DNA from: Candidatus Rokubacteria bacterium CSP1-6
GTDB lineage: Bacteria > Methylomirabilota > Methylomirabilia > Rokubacteriales > CSP1-6
DNA length: 38,863 bases
Assembly (NCBI GenBank): GCA_001443385.1
Contig: LDXP01000018.1
Span: forward strand, 1 to 38,863
Reading direction: 5' to 3'
Position numbers and translations under genes: made by a program. The notes below the pieces were generated by a model. The model ran no database searches and had not been told where the DNA came from. It saw nothing but the letters and a program-made list of their open reading frames with translations. Numbering within the stretch: position 1 is the first letter of the stretch; each line of letters begins with the position of its first letter. Positions 23,105 to 30,964 of this stretch are shown piece after piece.

Positions 23105-23314
23105 CTGAATCGCCATTCATTTGTAGCACCCGGGCGAGGGGCTGTCAAACCCAAAAAATCCCCACGGGCCGGGGCCCACGTCCAGCGGGTGGAGGCGGCG
23201 GACCAGAGCTTCTACCAGGTACGAGTCGGAACCTACTCGAGCCGCCGGGAGGCCCGCCGCCTGGCCCTGCGTCTCGCCGCGTCGGGCTACCCCGTGGTTG
23301 TCATGGAGGAGTGA
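23105..23314 (+). pseudogene. SPOR-domain remnant (3' end of a lost gene)
   Basis: An open frame without a credible start runs to TGA 23312-23314. Its last ~35 residues, SFYQVRVGTYSSRREARRLA then LRLAASGYPVVVMEE, match the SPOR peptidoglycan-binding fold (PF05036: aromatic-x-V-x-V-G-x-aromatic, an Ala/Leu-rich helix, G-Y-P-V/A). The preceding KPKKSPRAGAHVQ resembles a basic linker. Upstream, the frame enters antisense of the TetR gene. It looks like the surviving 3' end of a SPOR-domain gene cut off by rearrangement. A short expressed SPOR peptide is possible but lacks an ATG. Confidence 0.55.
23106..23148 (-). promoter_or_regulatory. promoter and palindromic operator candidate of the TetR gene
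   Basis: On the minus strand a perfect -35 TTGACA (23148-23143), a 17-bp spacer and -10 TACAAA (23125-23120) precede the 14-bp palindrome TGAAT-N4-ATTCA (23119-23106), which covers the expected start point. The half-sites resemble the TGAAT...ATTCA operators known for FadR-type TetR repressors, so autoregulation is likely. Confidence 0.65.
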
Positions 23315-23332
23315 ACCCGCTAGGATGCCCCC

Positions 23333-24268
23333 ATGGAGATCAAGTACCGGATCGGAATCATGCCGGGGCCGTGGCCCGCGGGACCGGGGGGTGCCGGGTT
23401 CCTCTGGGAGCTCACGGATTTCTGTGAAAAGAGCGCCATCGACTCGATCTGGCTCTCCGACCGCCTGTCTTCCCCCATCCCCGTCCCCGAAGTGATGACC
23501 ACGCTCGCCGCCATCGCCGCCCGCACCGCCCGCCTCAAGTTCGGCCCGAGCGTCCTCGTCCTCCCCTACCGGAACCCCACCGTGGCTGCCAAGGAAATGG
23601 CGACGATCGATTACCTGTCGGGCGGCCGCCTCCTCCCCGCCGTCGGGGTCGGGGTCGAACTCCCGAAGGAGTTCGAGGCCTCGGGCGTGCCGTTCGAGGA
23701 GCGCGGGCGCCGGACCGACGAAGCGATCCAGATCATCCGCCGCCTCTGGCTCGAGGACGAGGTCACCTTCCACGGCGAGTTCTACCGGCTGGATCGGATC
23801 ACGATCTTCCCCAAACCCGCCCAGAAGCCGCCGCCGATCTGGATTGGCGGCAAGAGCGAGGCGGCGATGCGCCGCGCCGGCAGGCTGGGGGACGGCTGGA
23901 TCCCGTCGTTCATCACGCCCGACGAGTTCAGGCGCGGCGTGGAGCAGGTCCAGCGCTACGCGCGCGACGCCAGGCGAGAGGTGCCGGCCGACCACTTCGG
24001 GGCGCTCATCAACTACACGTTCGCCGACTCGCGCGACGCCGCGCTGAAGCTGGCGAACGCCTACATCCCCAGGAACCGCGTTGATGACGCGACACTGGCC
24101 GCCAGCACCGCCTTCGGACCTCCCGAGGTCCTCGCCCTGAAGATCCAGGAGTACGTCGAGGGCGGCGGCTCCAAGTTCGTCCTCCGCCCGCTCTGCCCGC
24201 CCGAGCAGATGCTCGACCAGCTCTCCCACCTGGCCGAGGAGGTCATCCCGGCGTTTCACCGCCGCTGA
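23333..24268 (+). CDS. LLM class flavin-dependent oxidoreductase
   Basis: A 311-residue luciferase-like monooxygenase or F420-dependent reductase (PF00296). Segments typical of the TIM-barrel are SIWLSDRLSSPIPVPEVMT, AARTARLKFGPSVLVLPYRN, MATIDYLSGGRLLPAVGVG, FEERGRRTDEAIQIIRRLW, and PPIWIGGKSEAAMRRAGRLG. Whether FMN or F420 is used cannot be decided. It stands alone on the plus strand between a SPOR remnant and a truncated hydantoinase start, in a region that looks rearranged. No strong SD precedes ATG 23333. Confidence 0.92.
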   Translation: MEIKYRIGIMPGPWPAGPGGAGFLWELTDFCEKSAIDSIWLSDRLSSPIPVPEVMTTLAAIAARTARLKFGPSVLVLPYRNPTVAAKEMATIDYLSGGRLLPAVGVGVELPKEFEASGVPFEERGRRTDEAIQIIRRLWLEDEVTFHGEFYRLDRITIFPKPAQKPPPIWIGGKSEAAMRRAGRLGDGWIPSFITPDEFRRGVEQVQRYARDARREVPADHFGALINYTFADSRDAALKLANAYIPRNRVDDATLAASTAFGPPEVLALKIQEYVEGGGSKFVLRPLCPPEQMLDQLSHLAEEVIPAFHRR

Positions 24269-24275
24269 CGCGACT

Positions 24276-24297
24276 CCTCACCTTTATCCTCTCCAAG
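24276..24297. repeat. half copy of the interspersed palindromic repeat
   Basis: CCTCACCTTTATCCTCTCC matches the left half of the repeat family (compare copy 7), without the right arm. It provides the stop codon of the hydantoinase remnant at 24367-24284. Confidence 0.7.
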
Positions 24298-24367
24298 GCC
24301 CAAACCCACCAGCAGCGGTTCCCCCGAAGTCCACCCCGACCCGCACGGTGTATCGCTCTTCCGGCAT
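24284..24367 (-). pseudogene. hydantoinase/oxoprolinase (HyuA) N-terminal remnant
   Basis: From ATG 24367 the frame reads MPEERYTVRVGVDFGGT, matching the start of hydantoinase/oxoprolinase subunit A (ATPase-like V-G-V-D-x-G-G-T-F-T-D). Homology stops right after GGT; ten unrelated residues then lead to a TAA inside the half repeat. The normal protein is ~650-700 residues, so the gene is severely truncated, perhaps by deletion at the repeat. It lies downstream of tcuB on the same strand and may once have belonged to that operon. The match is short, so confidence is moderate. Confidence 0.5.
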
Positions 24368-24471
24368 TGTCTCGGCCCGCGCTTTGACCTCACCTGGGGC
24401 TCATGGCCCTCACTCGCGCGGCTTACCGTCCACGCGACGCGGAGAGGTGATCCCGCCTTCCATCCGATCAC

Positions 24472-25578
24472 TCACGCGCCGCTCGATCTCCTCGACTCGA
24501 TCGAATTCTGCACGAGCGCCGCATACCGAAAGGCCACGTGCGCGAACTTGCCGTATGGGAGCGTGATGAACAGGCCTCCGACGGTGCCCAGGTGCACCGC
24601 AAGCAGCGTGCCCATGGCGGGCGTCTCCCGCAGCGCCAGCAGCAGCAGCCCCGTGAGGCTCGTCAGGAACAGGAGCGCAAGAAACCCCACATCCATGCCG
24701 AGCATGGCCCGGTCGGCGGGCTGTCGATCGCTCCGCCGCTTGAGGGACAAGAGACCGCCCGCACCGACCAGCAACAGGACGCCGCCCACGGTGCCCAGCA
24801 CGACGGGCAGGCTCCCCAGCGGGTACGGCGCCTGCCAGCCCAGGACATGGTGGTAGATCGCCGCGACGGTCGTCGCGGCCAGGTCCAGCAAGAAGCCGTA
24901 GAAGACCAGGTGGTGGAGCCGCCGCCGCGCGTGGGAGAACCGCGCGTCAGGATAGGTGCAGCCGGCGCCACCGCCCTTCAGATATTCGAGCCCAAGGGCG
25001 TCACGGGTCGCGCGCACCACGGCCCTTGCGTCGATCAGTTCGCGGAGCGTCCCGCGGGTATCGCGCCAAAAGCGGACAACGCCGACCAGGAGCGCCCCCA
25101 GGGCGTACAGGAGCAGCGCGGAGGCCGGCAGCACCATCCCCGCGAAGGGAATCACCGCGTAAAACGCGCCCTCGCCGAGGTGCGTCGCGAACAGCACCGA
25201 CGGCCCCCGAAGCGCCAGGACCAGCAGCGCGACGATCGCCACGGCCGCCACCGCGATTAGCCCGACCGCCAGCCCGTTGCGCCGGAACAGCCGCGAGACG
25301 AAGCGGGGGGCGGCGTAGTCGCGGTAGGTCTCGGTTCTGAGTTCCGCGAGGACCTTGGGCACGTTGACCGCGAGCTGGTGCGGCGGCGCGTACGGACACG
25401 CGTAGTAGCAGTCGCGGCACTCGAAGCAGAGGTTGGCAAGGTAGACGAGGTCCGTGTCCGTGAACGTGCGCCGCCGCTCCATGGCCGGGAAGACCGCGCA
25501 GTAGCCTTCGCAGTAGCGGCAGGCGTTGCAGATCGCCATCTGCCGCCCCGCTTCCGCCAGCAGGTCAGGCGACAGCAC
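24472..25578 (-). CDS. tcuB: tricarballylate utilization 4Fe-4S membrane protein TcuB (CitB)
   Basis: A GTG at 25578, overlapping the tcuA end by 14 nt, gives 368 residues, close to known TcuB (~380). The N-terminus carries two Cys clusters for 4Fe-4S centres: CNACRYCEGYC (about 20-30) and CFECRDCYYACPYAPP (about 59-74). About six hydrophobic helices follow (for example LIAVAAVAIVALLVLALRG; GFLALLFLTSLTGLLLLAL). His residues in RRLHHLVFYG, and others, may bind haem. TcuB is known to reoxidise the flavin of TcuA and pass electrons to the quinone pool. An upstream in-frame extension to 25743 is antisense-like and rejected. Confidence 0.88.
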   Translation of the reverse strand: MLSPDLLAEAGRQMAICNACRYCEGYCAVFPAMERRRTFTDTDLVYLANLCFECRDCYYACPYAPPHQLAVNVPKVLAELRTETYRDYAAPRFVSRLFRRNGLAVGLIAVAAVAIVALLVLALRGPSVLFATHLGEGAFYAVIPFAGMVLPASALLLYALGALLVGVVRFWRDTRGTLRELIDARAVVRATRDALGLEYLKGGGAGCTYPDARFSHARRRLHHLVFYGFLLDLAATTVAAIYHHVLGWQAPYPLGSLPVVLGTVGGVLLLVGAGGLLSLKRRSDRQPADRAMLGMDVGFLALLFLTSLTGLLLLALRETPAMGTLLAVHLGTVGGLFITLPYGKFAHVAFRYAALVQNSIESRRSSGA

Positions 25579-26965
25579 AGCGCGCCGCCTCCCGTCCGGC
25601 GATCCGTCCGAAGACCGAGCCGATCGTGAGCCCGAAGCCGGCAAGGTACCCGCGACCCAGGACATTGCCGGCCATGATCTCGCCCGCCGCGAAGACGTTC
25701 TGCGCGGGCCGGTCGTCCTGCATGACCACCCGGGCCCGCTCATCCACGGTCACGCCCAGATACGTGAACGTGATCCCCGGCCGCAGGGGGTAAGCGTAGA
25801 ACGGGGGCACGTCCAGCCGCAGGGCCCAGTGGCTCTTGGGCGGCTCGAGCCCCTCGGTCCGGCAGCCGTCCAGGCCCGACGGGTCGTAGGGGCCCGGACG
25901 CACCGACCGGTTGAACTCAGCGACCGTCGCCTCGAGCGCGGTCGGGGCGAGCTTGAGCGCCAGGGCGAGCTCCCGGACCGAGTGGGCCGGGATCGCCGGG
26001 AACACCGAGGGCATGAACCTCTCCATGACCTTCGAGTCGAGGATCGAAAAGGCGATCTGGTCGGGCTGCCGGGCGATGAGCCCGCCCCAGATGGCATAGC
26101 GCTTGGGCCAGAGGTCCTCCCCCTCGTCATAGAAGCGGCGGGCGTGCTCGTTCACGGCGATCCCAAAGGGGATGGTGTCGAGCCGCGTGACGATGCCGCC
26201 GTCGAACTTCGGTCCGCGGGCATCGACCGCGATGGCGTGGAACTCGCGGGGGTTGCCCACGGGCCTGGCGCCGTGGTCGAGGAGCTGCCGGAGCACGCGG
26301 CCCTGGTTGTAGGGGGTGCCGCGGATCGCGAAGTTGTCGGCGGCCTCGCCCCAGTACTCCTTCAACCAGGGGATGTTGGCCTCAAACCCCCCGGAGGCCA
26401 GGATGACGGTCTTGGCGCGAATCTCGCGGGATTCGCCCTCGCGGCCGACGACGGCCGACAGAAACCGGCCCTCGCGGATGTCGAGCTCGCGCACCTCCGA
26501 GTCGTACGCCAGCTGCACGCCGAGCCTGCGGGCGGTGTCGTAGTACGCGTTGACCAGGGCCTTGCCGCCCCCGAGAAAGAAGGCGTTGGTGCGGGAGAGG
26601 TGGAGGGTGCCGTGGAGGGGGCGCTGCCACCGGATGCCATGCCGGGCCATCCATTCCCCCAGGTCGGCGGACTCGCGGATGGTGAGGCCCGCGAGCCGCT
26701 CGTTGGTTTCGCCGCCGGTGACGCGGAAAAGGTCGTCCCAGAACTCGTCCTCCGGGTACGCGCCGGTGAGATAGTCGGTGGAGCGATCGTGCAGGTAGCG
26801 GATGTCTCGGGTGTGCCGGCTGTTGCCGCCACGAAAGGCTTCGGGAGAGGCCTCCAGGAGCAGCACCTTTGCTGCGGCGCGACGGGCGGTCATGGCGGCG
26901 CAGAGAGCAGCGTTGCCGCCGCCGACCACGAGCACGTCGAAGGTGCGGGCGGCGCGGTCGCTCAC
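25565..26965 (-). CDS. tcuA: FAD-dependent tricarballylate dehydrogenase TcuA
   Basis: A GTG at 26965 yields 466 residues, matching TcuA (~467). It is a fumarate reductase/succinate dehydrogenase-type flavoprotein: FAD motif VLVVGGGNAALCAAM at the N-terminus, the E-A-S dinucleotide acceptor region LLLEASPEAFRGGNSRHTRD, AKTVILASGGFEANIPW in the middle and AAGEIMAGNVLGRGYLAGFG near the end. It oxidises tricarballylate to cis-aconitate in characterised members. No TcuC transporter lies nearby; the Liv, TRAP or other importers may replace it. Extension to 27019 is possible in frame but lacks family character. Confidence 0.9.
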   Translation of the reverse strand: MSDRAARTFDVLVVGGGNAALCAAMTARRAAAKVLLLEASPEAFRGGNSRHTRDIRYLHDRSTDYLTGAYPEDEFWDDLFRVTGGETNERLAGLTIRESADLGEWMARHGIRWQRPLHGTLHLSRTNAFFLGGGKALVNAYYDTARRLGVQLAYDSEVRELDIREGRFLSAVVGREGESREIRAKTVILASGGFEANIPWLKEYWGEAADNFAIRGTPYNQGRVLRQLLDHGARPVGNPREFHAIAVDARGPKFDGGIVTRLDTIPFGIAVNEHARRFYDEGEDLWPKRYAIWGGLIARQPDQIAFSILDSKVMERFMPSVFPAIPAHSVRELALALKLAPTALEATVAEFNRSVRPGPYDPSGLDGCRTEGLEPPKSHWALRLDVPPFYAYPLRPGITFTYLGVTVDERARVVMQDDRPAQNVFAAGEIMAGNVLGRGYLAGFGLTIGSVFGRIAGREAARCAVA

Positions 26966-26976
26966 TCCCAACCCGC

Positions 26977-27278
26977 CTACTTCGGCTCCACGTAGACCTT
27001 CATGAGGATCTTGCCCCACCCCCCCTTGTCCAGCTCTTCTCCGGGCACTCCCTCGTGATCAGTTGGCCGTTCCCGTCCATCACGAACTTCTGTCCCACCT
27101 TGTGACCCGCGTGGCACCCGTGGGTTTCGATGACCTCGGCGATGATGCGGGACTTCACGAACGCTGGGCTCTCGGTCACCATCTTCACCTTCAGTGGATC
27201 GGACCGAAAGACCTTCATCTCCTCGTCCGTGTAGCCCATGTGCTTCTGAAACCGGGCCCAGAGCTGCTCCTTGTCCAT
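26977..27278 (-). pseudogene. small CxAGHKVG-motif protein gene with apparent frameshift/internal deletion
   Basis: From ATG 27278 the frame encodes 92 residues: a helical start (DKEQLWARFQKHMGYTDEEM), then FVKSRIIAEVIETHGCHAGH and KVGQKFVMDGNGQLITRECP, before ending SWTRGGGARSS at 27000. The +1 frame over the same end reads LDKGGWGKILMKVYVEPK and stops at 26977, which looks like the genuine C-terminus of such proteins. A run of seven G (minus strand, 27025-27019) lies at the switch. Either a one-base frameshift or a deletion of the expected middle has occurred. The family is unnamed here; it resembles TIGR04076-like small proteins. It stands just upstream of tcuA, 11 nt from its start. Confidence 0.55.
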
Positions 27279-27382
27279 GGTCGACCCCTTTCTCTGGCGA
27301 CCGGACCACGAAGCCCCTTCCTCCCCGCTCCCCAATCCCCAATGCCTACCGATACAGCGCGGACGACTCCGGCGTCAACGCT

Positions 27383-28345
27383 CTACGCTGAGGTTCGAAG
27401 CAGGTCGGCCAACACGTCGGGGTCCACGTTCCCGCCCGACAGCAGGACGCCGACCCGCGCGCCCTTGGGCAGCGTGAGCTTGCCGGCGAGCAGCGCCGCC
27501 GCCGGCACCGCCCCTGTCGGCTCGACCAGGAGCTTGGCCCTGAAGAGGAGGAACCGCAGTGCCTGAACAATTTCCTCATCGCTGACGAGAAGGATCCCCT
27601 CGAGATTCTTCTGGAGAACGGGGAAGGTCAGCCGGCCGGGGCTGAGATTCCGGATTCCATCGGCGATGGTGGGCGGGGGCGGGATCGTCACGCGCTCCCC
27701 CTTCTGGAGCGAGAGCCACGTGTCGTTGGCCGTCTCGGCCTCCACGCCGAACACGTGCGTCGCCGGGTCCACGGCCTTGGCCACGGTGCTGCACCCCGCC
27801 ATCAGCCCGCCGCCCCCCACCGGCGTCAGCAGCGCGTCGAGGACGGGCACGTCCTCGAAGAGCTCGAGCGCCGCAGTCCCCTGCCCTGCCATGATGGCGG
27901 GGTCATCATACGGCGGCACCAGCACGCGACCTGTCTCGGCCTCCAGGCGGCGCGCGATCGCCTCCCGGTCCTCCTTCTGGCGGTCGTAGAACACGACCTC
28001 CGCTCCGTAGCCGCGGGTCGCCGCGAGCTTCAGGCGAGGGGCGTCGCTCGGCATCACGATGACGGCGGAAGTCCCGACGATCCGCGCCGCGAGCGCCACG
28101 CCCTGGGCGTGATTCCCCGAGGAGAACGCCACGACCCCGCGCGCCCGCTCGGCCGCGGAGAGGCTGAGGAGCTTGTTGAGGGCGCCCCGGATCTTGAAGG
28201 AGCCGGCGCGCTGAACGTTCTCGCACTTGAAGAAGACCGAGTATCCCGTGGCCTCGTCGAACGAGCGGCAGGTAATGACCGGGGTCCGGTGGATCCGGTC
28301 GCGGAGGCGTCCCGCCGCTGCCCGGACGTCGTCGAGGGTGATCAC
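27383..28345 (-). CDS. threonine/serine dehydratase-like PLP enzyme
   Basis: A GTG at 28345, 4 nt after the cupin stop, gives 320 residues; a longer in-frame start at 28606 lies in the cupin gene and is rejected. It is a fold-type II PLP enzyme: the PLP lysine is in GSFKIRGALNKL (about residue 52), with SSGNHAQGVALAA, the phosphate-binding glycine loop PVGGGGLMAG, and the C-terminal LLSGGNVD. There is no ACT domain, so it is not the allosteric biosynthetic IlvA. Threonine ammonia-lyase, serine racemase or beta-hydroxyaspartate dehydratase activities are all possible. It lies in a run with a CoA-transferase and a cupin. Confidence 0.9.
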   Translation of the reverse strand: MITLDDVRAAAGRLRDRIHRTPVITCRSFDEATGYSVFFKCENVQRAGSFKIRGALNKLLSLSAAERARGVVAFSSGNHAQGVALAARIVGTSAVIVMPSDAPRLKLAATRGYGAEVVFYDRQKEDREAIARRLEAETGRVLVPPYDDPAIMAGQGTAALELFEDVPVLDALLTPVGGGGLMAGCSTVAKAVDPATHVFGVEAETANDTWLSLQKGERVTIPPPPTIADGIRNLSPGRLTFPVLQKNLEGILLVSDEEIVQALRFLLFRAKLLVEPTGAVPAAALLAGKLTLPKGARVGVLLSGGNVDPDVLADLLRTSA

Positions 28346-28349
28346 GAGC

Positions 28350-28727
28350 CTACGCGGGCTTGAAGGGCTGAGCGGTCGTCGAGCGCTCGAGCGGCGGCGC
28401 GTAGATGACGAGGGCCTTGAGCGGGCCGGGGCCGAGGGACTCCACGCGATGGGGCATGCCGGGAGGGAAGAAGCACGCCGTGCCGGGCCCGACCTCGCGC
28501 TTGTCGTCCCCCACCTCCACCAGCGCGCGGCCCTCGACGACGTACATGGCTTGCTCGACCTCATGGGTGTGCCGCTCGGCGACTCCTCCGGGCTCGACAG
28601 TGCCAAGGACCACTTCGACCCGAGTGGAACCGTTGACGTCCTTGCCCACGAGCCGGCGGTTCACGGTTCCCGCGTGAAGGGGCGGCGCGTAGGCCGGCAC
28701 GTCTTCGGGTCGCACGATGTACTTCAT
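28350..28727 (-). CDS. cupin domain protein
   Basis: A 125-residue single-domain cupin. Motif 1 is ERHTHEVEQAMYVVEG (metal ligands His, His, Glu) and motif 2 is FPPGMPHRVESLG (His). The rest is beta-strand-like (RALVEVGDDKREVGPG). The ATG overlaps the CoA-transferase stop as ATGA, and the PLP enzyme follows after 4 nt, so all three are translated together. Small cupins of this type act as isomerases, dioxygenases or sensors; none can be chosen here. Confidence 0.88.
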   Translation of the reverse strand: MKYIVRPEDVPAYAPPLHAGTVNRRLVGKDVNGSTRVEVVLGTVEPGGVAERHTHEVEQAMYVVEGRALVEVGDDKREVGPGTACFFPPGMPHRVESLGPGPLKALVIYAPPLERSTTAQPFKPA

Positions 28728-29917
28728 AGCACCCCGTCCTTTCTCAGTCGCTCGATCTCGGCGGACGCGAGGCCAAGCAGATCGCGCAGCACCTCATCGG
28801 TGTGCTGGCCGAGCAGCGGCGGCGGGCTCGTGATCTCCCCCGGCGTCTCCGAGAATTTCACGGGAACCCCGACGAGCCTGACCTTCCCGGCGGTCGGATG
28901 GACGACCTCCTGGACCATGCCGCGATGGAGCACCTGGGGGTCCTGGAAGACGTCGCCGACGTTGTTGATGGGCCCCGTGGGAAGCCCTGCCGCGCCGAAG
29001 GCATCGACCCACTCGTCGCGCGTCCGGGCCTGGAGGCGCTCCTCGATCATCCTCACCAGCTCCTCGCGATGCTCCACGCGCTTGGCGTTCCCGTTGAAGC
29101 GAGGGTCGTCGGCCCACTCGGGCGCTCCGATCACCTCGCAGAACGTTTTCCACAGCCGCTCGTTCCCCACGCCGACCATCAGGTAGTCGTCCTTCGCCTT
29201 GAAGGCCTGGTACGGGACCACCGACGCATGGGCGCTCCCGTACCGCCCCTGGATCTCGCCCGCCAGGAGATACGAAATGGCGGCGTTCATGAGCGATGCC
29301 ACCCCGGACTCGAGGAGCGAGCATTCCACCTTCTGGCCCTGACCGGTCCGCTCACGGTGGAGGAGGGCAGCCAGGACGGCGCCGTGGGCGTAGAGCGCTG
29401 TGATCTCGTCGATCAGGGCCACCCCCACCTTCACGGGCGGGCCGTCGGCCTCTCCCGTGATGGACATGAGCCCCGTCACGCCCTGGATGATGGAGTCGTA
29501 GCCCGCCCACTCGCGCTTAGGGCCCGAGGCGCCGAACCCCGAGATCGCGCAGTAGATGAGCCGGGGGTTTTCCCGCCGCAGGGTCTCGTAGCCCAGCCCG
29601 AGGTCCTCCATCGTGCCCGGCTTGAAGTTTTCGATCACCACGTCGGCCTGGCGGACCAGCGCCTTGAGGATCTCCTTGCCGCGGGGATGTTTCAGGTTCA
29701 GCGTGACGGACTTCTTGTTGCGGTTGATCGAGAAGAAGTAGGCCGCCGACCCATCCGGCGCCACGGGAGGCGCCCACTGGCGGCTGTCATCGCCCGTGCC
29801 CGGCTGCTCGATCTTGATGATCTCCGCGCCGTAGTCGCCGAAGATCTGGGTGGCCAGAGGCCCGGCGACGATGCGCGTGAGATCGACGACTCTCAGACCG
29901 TCCAGGGGGCGCGGCAC
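28724..29917 (-). CDS. family III CoA-transferase (CaiB/BaiF)
   Basis: A 397-residue enzyme with the full family pattern: LRVVDLTRIVAGPLATQIFG, YGAEIIKIEQPGTGDDSR, NRNKKSVTLNLKHPRG, ENFKPGTMEDLGLGYE, and YDSIIQGVTGLMSITGE. The catalytic Asp lies in VGVALIDEITALYAHG, 21 residues before TGQGQ. It resembles formyl-CoA, succinyl-CoA:mesaconate or itaconate CoA-transferases. The start is a GTG at 29917. A perfect -10 TATAAT ends 6 nt before it, so the transcript may be leaderless. It heads the operon to cupin, PLP dehydratase and probably tcuA/tcuB. Confidence 0.93.
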   Translation of the reverse strand: MPRPLDGLRVVDLTRIVAGPLATQIFGDYGAEIIKIEQPGTGDDSRQWAPPVAPDGSAAYFFSINRNKKSVTLNLKHPRGKEILKALVRQADVVIENFKPGTMEDLGLGYETLRRENPRLIYCAISGFGASGPKREWAGYDSIIQGVTGLMSITGEADGPPVKVGVALIDEITALYAHGAVLAALLHRERTGQGQKVECSLLESGVASLMNAAISYLLAGEIQGRYGSAHASVVPYQAFKAKDDYLMVGVGNERLWKTFCEVIGAPEWADDPRFNGNAKRVEHREELVRMIEERLQARTRDEWVDAFGAAGLPTGPINNVGDVFQDPQVLHRGMVQEVVHPTAGKVRLVGVPVKFSETPGEITSPPPLLGQHTDEVLRDLLGLASAEIERLRKDGVL

Positions 29918-29923
29918 ACGCGC

Positions 29924-29946
29924 ATTATATCCCAGGGTGTTATACT
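29924..29946. promoter_or_regulatory. divergent -10 elements, both 6 nt from a start codon
   Basis: On the minus strand TATAAT (29929-29924) lies 6 nt before the GTG at 29917. On the plus strand TATACT (29941-29946) lies 6 nt before the ATG at 29953. Transcription would begin at or next to each start codon, giving leaderless messages; no SD is seen for either gene. Neither has a good -35. Confidence 0.55.
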
Positions 29947-29952
29947 GACGCC

Positions 29953-30906
29953 ATGCGGGTCTTCCGGCTCCTTCTCGTGGCGCTTTTCCTCGCCGGCTGC
30001 TCCGTCATCTCCATCGACTTCACACCCAGGATCCAACCGCTCCGGGAGCAGACTGTCGAGGGGACGGGCGCGGGGAAGGTTCTGCTCATGGATCTCTCGG
30101 GAGTCATCAGCGAGGAGCCGCTGATCTCGCTCGGCGCTCAGGCGCCCCGCGTCTCGATCCTCGCCCGAGTGCGCGAGGAATTGAAGAAGGCCGAGGACGA
30201 CGATCGCATCCAGGCCCTTGTCGTCCGCATCAACAGCCCCGGCGGCACGGCCACGGCCTCCGACATCCTCTACCGCGAGCTCTCGGCCTTCAAGGCGCGG
30301 AAAAAAATCCCAGTGGTCGCGGCCATCATGGACGTGGGCGCTTCGGGCGGCTACTACGTCGCGCTGGCGGCCGACACCATCGTCGCCCACCCGACCACGG
30401 TCACCGGCTCCATCGGCGTGGTGATGCTCACCCTCAACGCCGAGGGACTCCTCCAGAAGGTCGGCATCGCGCCGCTGGCGATCAAGTCGGGCGCGAAAAA
30501 AGACATGGGCTCGCCGTTCCGGGGCCTCAGCGACGAGGAGCGCCAGATCTTTCAGGGCGTCATCGACGACCTCTACGGGCGCTTCGTCTCACTCATCGCG
30601 AAGGAGCGGCGGATGCCGGAGGATAAGGTGCGGGCCTTCGCCGACGGCAGGATCTACACCGCCCGGCAGGCCAAGGAACTCGGCCTGGTGGACCGCGTGG
30701 GCTACCTCGAGGAGGCCGTGGAGGCGGCGAAGCAGGCCGCGCGGCTCTCCGAGGCGCGCGTCGTCATGTACCACCGCCCGCGCGAGTACCGCTCCAACAT
30801 CTACTCGGGCACCCCCGTCCCCGAGCCGATCCAACCGTCGCTCCTCCAGCTCTCCTCGCTCCTCATCGGCCCCGGCCCCCGTTTTCTGTATCTGTGGTGG
30901 CCCTGA
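29953..30906 (+). CDS. sppA: SppA-like S49 family serine protease, lipoprotein
   Basis: A 317-residue single-domain SppA homologue. A lipoprotein signal is clear: FRLLLVALFLAGC with Cys16 in the lipobox L-A-G-C. The S49 Ser-Lys dyad is visible: Ser131 in MDVGASGGYYVALAAD and Lys178 in AIKSGAKKDMGSPFR, with the RINSPGGTATASD strand before them. Length matches Bacillus-type SppA (~335), not the double-length E. coli protein. It cleaves remnant signal peptides in the envelope (family knowledge); a lipid-anchored form is less common than a transmembrane one. No SD is seen; the start is probably leaderless. A palindromic repeat follows its stop. Confidence 0.93.
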   Translation: MRVFRLLLVALFLAGCSVISIDFTPRIQPLREQTVEGTGAGKVLLMDLSGVISEEPLISLGAQAPRVSILARVREELKKAEDDDRIQALVVRINSPGGTATASDILYRELSAFKARKKIPVVAAIMDVGASGGYYVALAADTIVAHPTTVTGSIGVVMLTLNAEGLLQKVGIAPLAIKSGAKKDMGSPFRGLSDEERQIFQGVIDDLYGRFVSLIAKERRMPEDKVRAFADGRIYTARQAKELGLVDRVGYLEEAVEAAKQAARLSEARVVMYHRPREYRSNIYSGTPVPEPIQPSLLQLSSLLIGPGPRFLYLWWP

Positions 30907-30917
30907 TGGTGCGCCTT

Positions 30918-30964
30918 TCACTTCTTCTCCTCTCCCCTCTGGGGAGAGGTAGGGTGAGGGGGCG
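30918..30964. repeat. interspersed palindromic repeat, copy 4
   Basis: Inner arms CCTCTCCCC (30929-30937) / GGGGAGAGG (30941-30949) with loop TCT, then TAGGGTGAGGGGG. It lies directly after the sppA stop and encodes the tail of the minus-strand small protein. Confidence 0.85.
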
